A stretch of 7,452 nucleotides of DNA from CAYOVG01 sp964407285. Its GTDB lineage: Bacteria; Desulfobacterota; Syntrophobacteria; Syntrophobacterales; Syntrophobacteraceae. Both the position numbers and the translations under genes were made by a program. Where the stretch lies: NCBI GenBank assembly GCA_964407285.1, contig CAYOVG010000346.1, positions 1 to 7,452 of the forward strand, given 5' to 3'. Below are positions 6,342-7,452 of this stretch, in pieces. Each line of letters begins with the position of its first letter. Within the stretch, counting starts at the first letter, position 1. The notes under the pieces were generated by a model. The model had not been told where the DNA came from. It did no database searches and was given only the letters and a program-made list of their open reading frames with translations.

Positions 6342-6465
6342 AGGATCAACAGGATTTGCAGGATCGACAGGGAGACTTCGCATCCGGTCGATTCTCGATC
6401 CTGTCGATCCCGATCCCAATCATATCGATTCCAATCCTGTCGATCCCGATCGTCCTGCAAATCCC
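6342..6465. repeat. Two opposed arrays of a degenerate 9-nt repeat between dxs and tlyA
   Basis: The left array has three 9-nt units in a row on the plus strand: AGGATCAAC (6342), AGGATTTGC (6351) and AGGATCGAC (6360), then a partial unit. The right array (6394-6465) can be read on the minus strand as eight consecutive 9-nt units, including GGGATTTGC, two copies of GGGATCGAC, and AGGATCGAG. The arrays face each other, so the block can fold back on itself: GGATTTGCAGGA at 6352-6363 is perfectly complementary to 6453-6464. Repeats of this AGGATTnAC style occur between genes in diverse bacteria. It fills most of the dxs-tlyA gap and would be transcribed if the two genes share an mRNA. Confidence 0.8.
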
Positions 6466-6499
6466 GTCCAAAAAGAAAGGGGAGTGGATAGATAAATAT

Positions 6500-6516
6500 G
6501 CGCCGTATCGCGGCGC
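6500..6516 (-). terminator. Weak terminator-like hairpin after dxs
   Basis: GCGCCG (6500-6505) and CGGCGC (6511-6516) form a perfect 6-bp stem with a 5-nt loop, about 65 bp past the dxs stop codon. On the minus strand it is followed by ATATTTATC, which is only modestly T-rich. It could attenuate read-through into tlyA. The remaining gap DNA (6517-6580) is GC-rich with no gene. Confidence 0.3.
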
Positions 6517-6580
6517 CGCTCGTCACATGCCGCATGCCATGCCGATGCTGCGCCCGGCTATGCCGCGGCCTCCGCTCTTC

Positions 6581-7452
6581 CTACCCTACAACGCGCAAGA
6601 CCGGGCTCTGATGGGCGTTGAACAGGTCGAGAGCCGCCTTTGTCATGCCTTCGGCGTCGATCCCGTAGTCGTTCCGGAGGATGGCCTGGCTGCCGTGCGG
6701 AATGAACGCATCGGGGAGGCCCAGCCGCTTGAAGGCGCGCGGGAAGTACGATTCCTCCTCGTACATTTCCATCACGGCGCTTCCGAACCCTCCCTGGAGC
6801 GCGTTTTCCTCGATAGTGATCACGCGCCCCACCTTCCTGGACCACTCCATGATCAGTTCCCGGTCCAGGGGCTTCACGAAACGGGCGTTGATCACGGCCG
6901 CGCTCACGTTCCGCGCCTCCAGCTTCTTAGCCGCCTCCATGGCCGGGTAGACGGTTGCGCCGATGGCGACGAGCAGCACGTCCTCACCTTCGCGCAGCAG
7001 TTCGCCCTTCCCGATGGGCAGCACCCGCGGATCGGCGTCGATCGAAACTCCCTCGCCCGCGCCGCGCGGATACTGCAGGGCGATGGGTCCCGTATGCTGC
7101 ACGGCGGTCTTGAGCATGCGGCGCAGTTCGTTTTCGTCCTTGGGGGCCATGAGCACGAGGTTGGGAACATGGCGGAGGAACGAATACCCGAACACGCCGT
7201 GGTGGGTCGGGCCGTCTGCCCCCACCAGGCCTCCTCGATCCAGAACAAATCGGACGGGAAGGTGCTGCAATGCCACGTCGTGGATGACCTGGTCGTAGGC
7301 ACGCTGGAGGAACGTCGAGTAAATTGCACAAACAGGGATCAGCCCATCGCAGGCCATCCCCGCGGCCATCGTCACGGCGCATTCCTCAGCGATTCCCACG
7401 TCGGAGAACCGATCGGGAAAGGCCTCCTGAAAGGCATCAGTGCCGGTGCCCC
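6581..7452 (-). CDS. dxs: 1-deoxy-D-xylulose-5-phosphate synthase, C-terminal part (5' end outside window)
   Basis: DXS condenses pyruvate and glyceraldehyde 3-phosphate, using thiamine diphosphate, to make DXP, the entry step of the MEP isoprenoid pathway and a precursor for thiamine and pyridoxal. The 289 residues present match the last 45% or so of the usual protein of about 620 residues: the pyrimidine-binding transketolase domain and the C-terminal domain. Using E. coli numbers from memory, catalytic Glu370 corresponds to fragment residue 22 (GIAEE), Arg420 to 72 (LDRGG), Asp427 to 79 (GADG), His431 to 83 (THHG) and the Arg near 478 to 129 (YPRG). The N-terminal cofactor domain is beyond the right edge and the frame is open to it. 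The residues after the catalytic Glu are Glu-Cys where most DXS have Gln-His. The stop is TAG at 6581-6583. tlyA follows on the same strand after about 266 bp. Confidence 0.96.
   Translation of the reverse strand, partial: GTGTDAFQEAFPDRFSDVGIAEECAVTMAAGMACDGLIPVCAIYSTFLQRAYDQVIHDVALQHLPVRFVLDRGGLVGADGPTHHGVFGYSFLRHVPNLVLMAPKDENELRRMLKTAVQHTGPIALQYPRGAGEGVSIDADPRVLPIGKGELLREGEDVLLVAIGATVYPAMEAAKKLEARNVSAAVINARFVKPLDRELIMEWSRKVGRVITIEENALQGGFGSAVMEMYEEESYFPRAFKRLGLPDAFIPHGSQAILRNDYGIDAEGMTKAALDLFNAHQSPVLRVVG

Noticed and set aside
6342..6465. CRISPR array as an explanation for the repeats upstream of tlyA
   Set aside because: Units are 9 nt, degenerate, contiguous without spacers and present in both orientations; no cas gene is nearby.
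5397..6491. 364-residue plus-strand frame antisense to tlyA
   Set aside because: The minus strand has unambiguous TlyA motifs. The plus frame is Gly/His/Arg-rich low complexity produced by high GC and by the 15-bp repeats.
6311..6535. 74-residue minus-strand frame whose stop overlaps the tlyA start by ATGA
   Set aside because: The overlap looks operon-like, but the frame is mostly translation of the 9-nt repeat block (runs such as DRDRQDRE and LQILLILSKKG) and has no ribosome site.

Overview
The window is a piece of GC-rich bacterial chromosome that carries the end of a tRNA-integrated mobile element on its left side. The dxs-tlyA gene order, the large soluble PAS/GAF hybrid kinase and the intergenic 9-nt repeat family suggest a delta-proteobacterium-like (Desulfobacterota) host, for example a Syntrophobacter relative. 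That is inference from gene content only. No complete phylogenetic marker is present.

Layout. Positions 1-177 are AT-rich in their right half, hold no gene I can support, and look like the arm of an integrated element. Positions 178-224 are the 3' portion of a tRNA-Thr(CGU), from the anticodon loop to CCA, with no 5' half in front. This is the typical attR-like scar of tRNA-targeting integrases. A strong intrinsic terminator follows (255-295) and is probably the original tRNA terminator, so the element lies to the left and older chromosome to the right. Positions 304 to about 1410 (+) hold a decayed AlbA_2/RecG-like ATP-binding regulator: its N-terminal domain is absent, one in-frame TGA interrupts it at 823, and its stop codon is lost.

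Positions 1498-4989 (-) encode a 1163-residue soluble hybrid sensor kinase with two complete transmitter modules, one on each side of a receiver: PAS-like, GAF, HisKA, HATPase, REC, PAS, coiled coil, HisKA, HATPase. No separate response regulator lies beside it. Positions 4990-5387 are non-coding, with a small inverted repeat and only weak promoter-like motifs.

On the right, two minus-strand genes follow one another: dxs (5' end outside the window; 6581-7452), for the first step of MEP isoprenoid synthesis, then tlyA (5388-6314), an S4-domain rRNA 2'-O-methyltransferase. This pairing is common in bacteria. Here the gap is about 266 bp and is filled by two opposed arrays of a degenerate 9-nt repeat. 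TlyA itself contains an in-frame run of nine 15-bp repeats that encodes a Pro/Ala-rich pentapeptide insert inside the methyltransferase domain.

I did not find a clearly new multi-gene system. The most unusual items are the minisatellite insert in TlyA, the double-transmitter kinase, and the tRNA-Thr junction, which points to an integrated element just outside the window.
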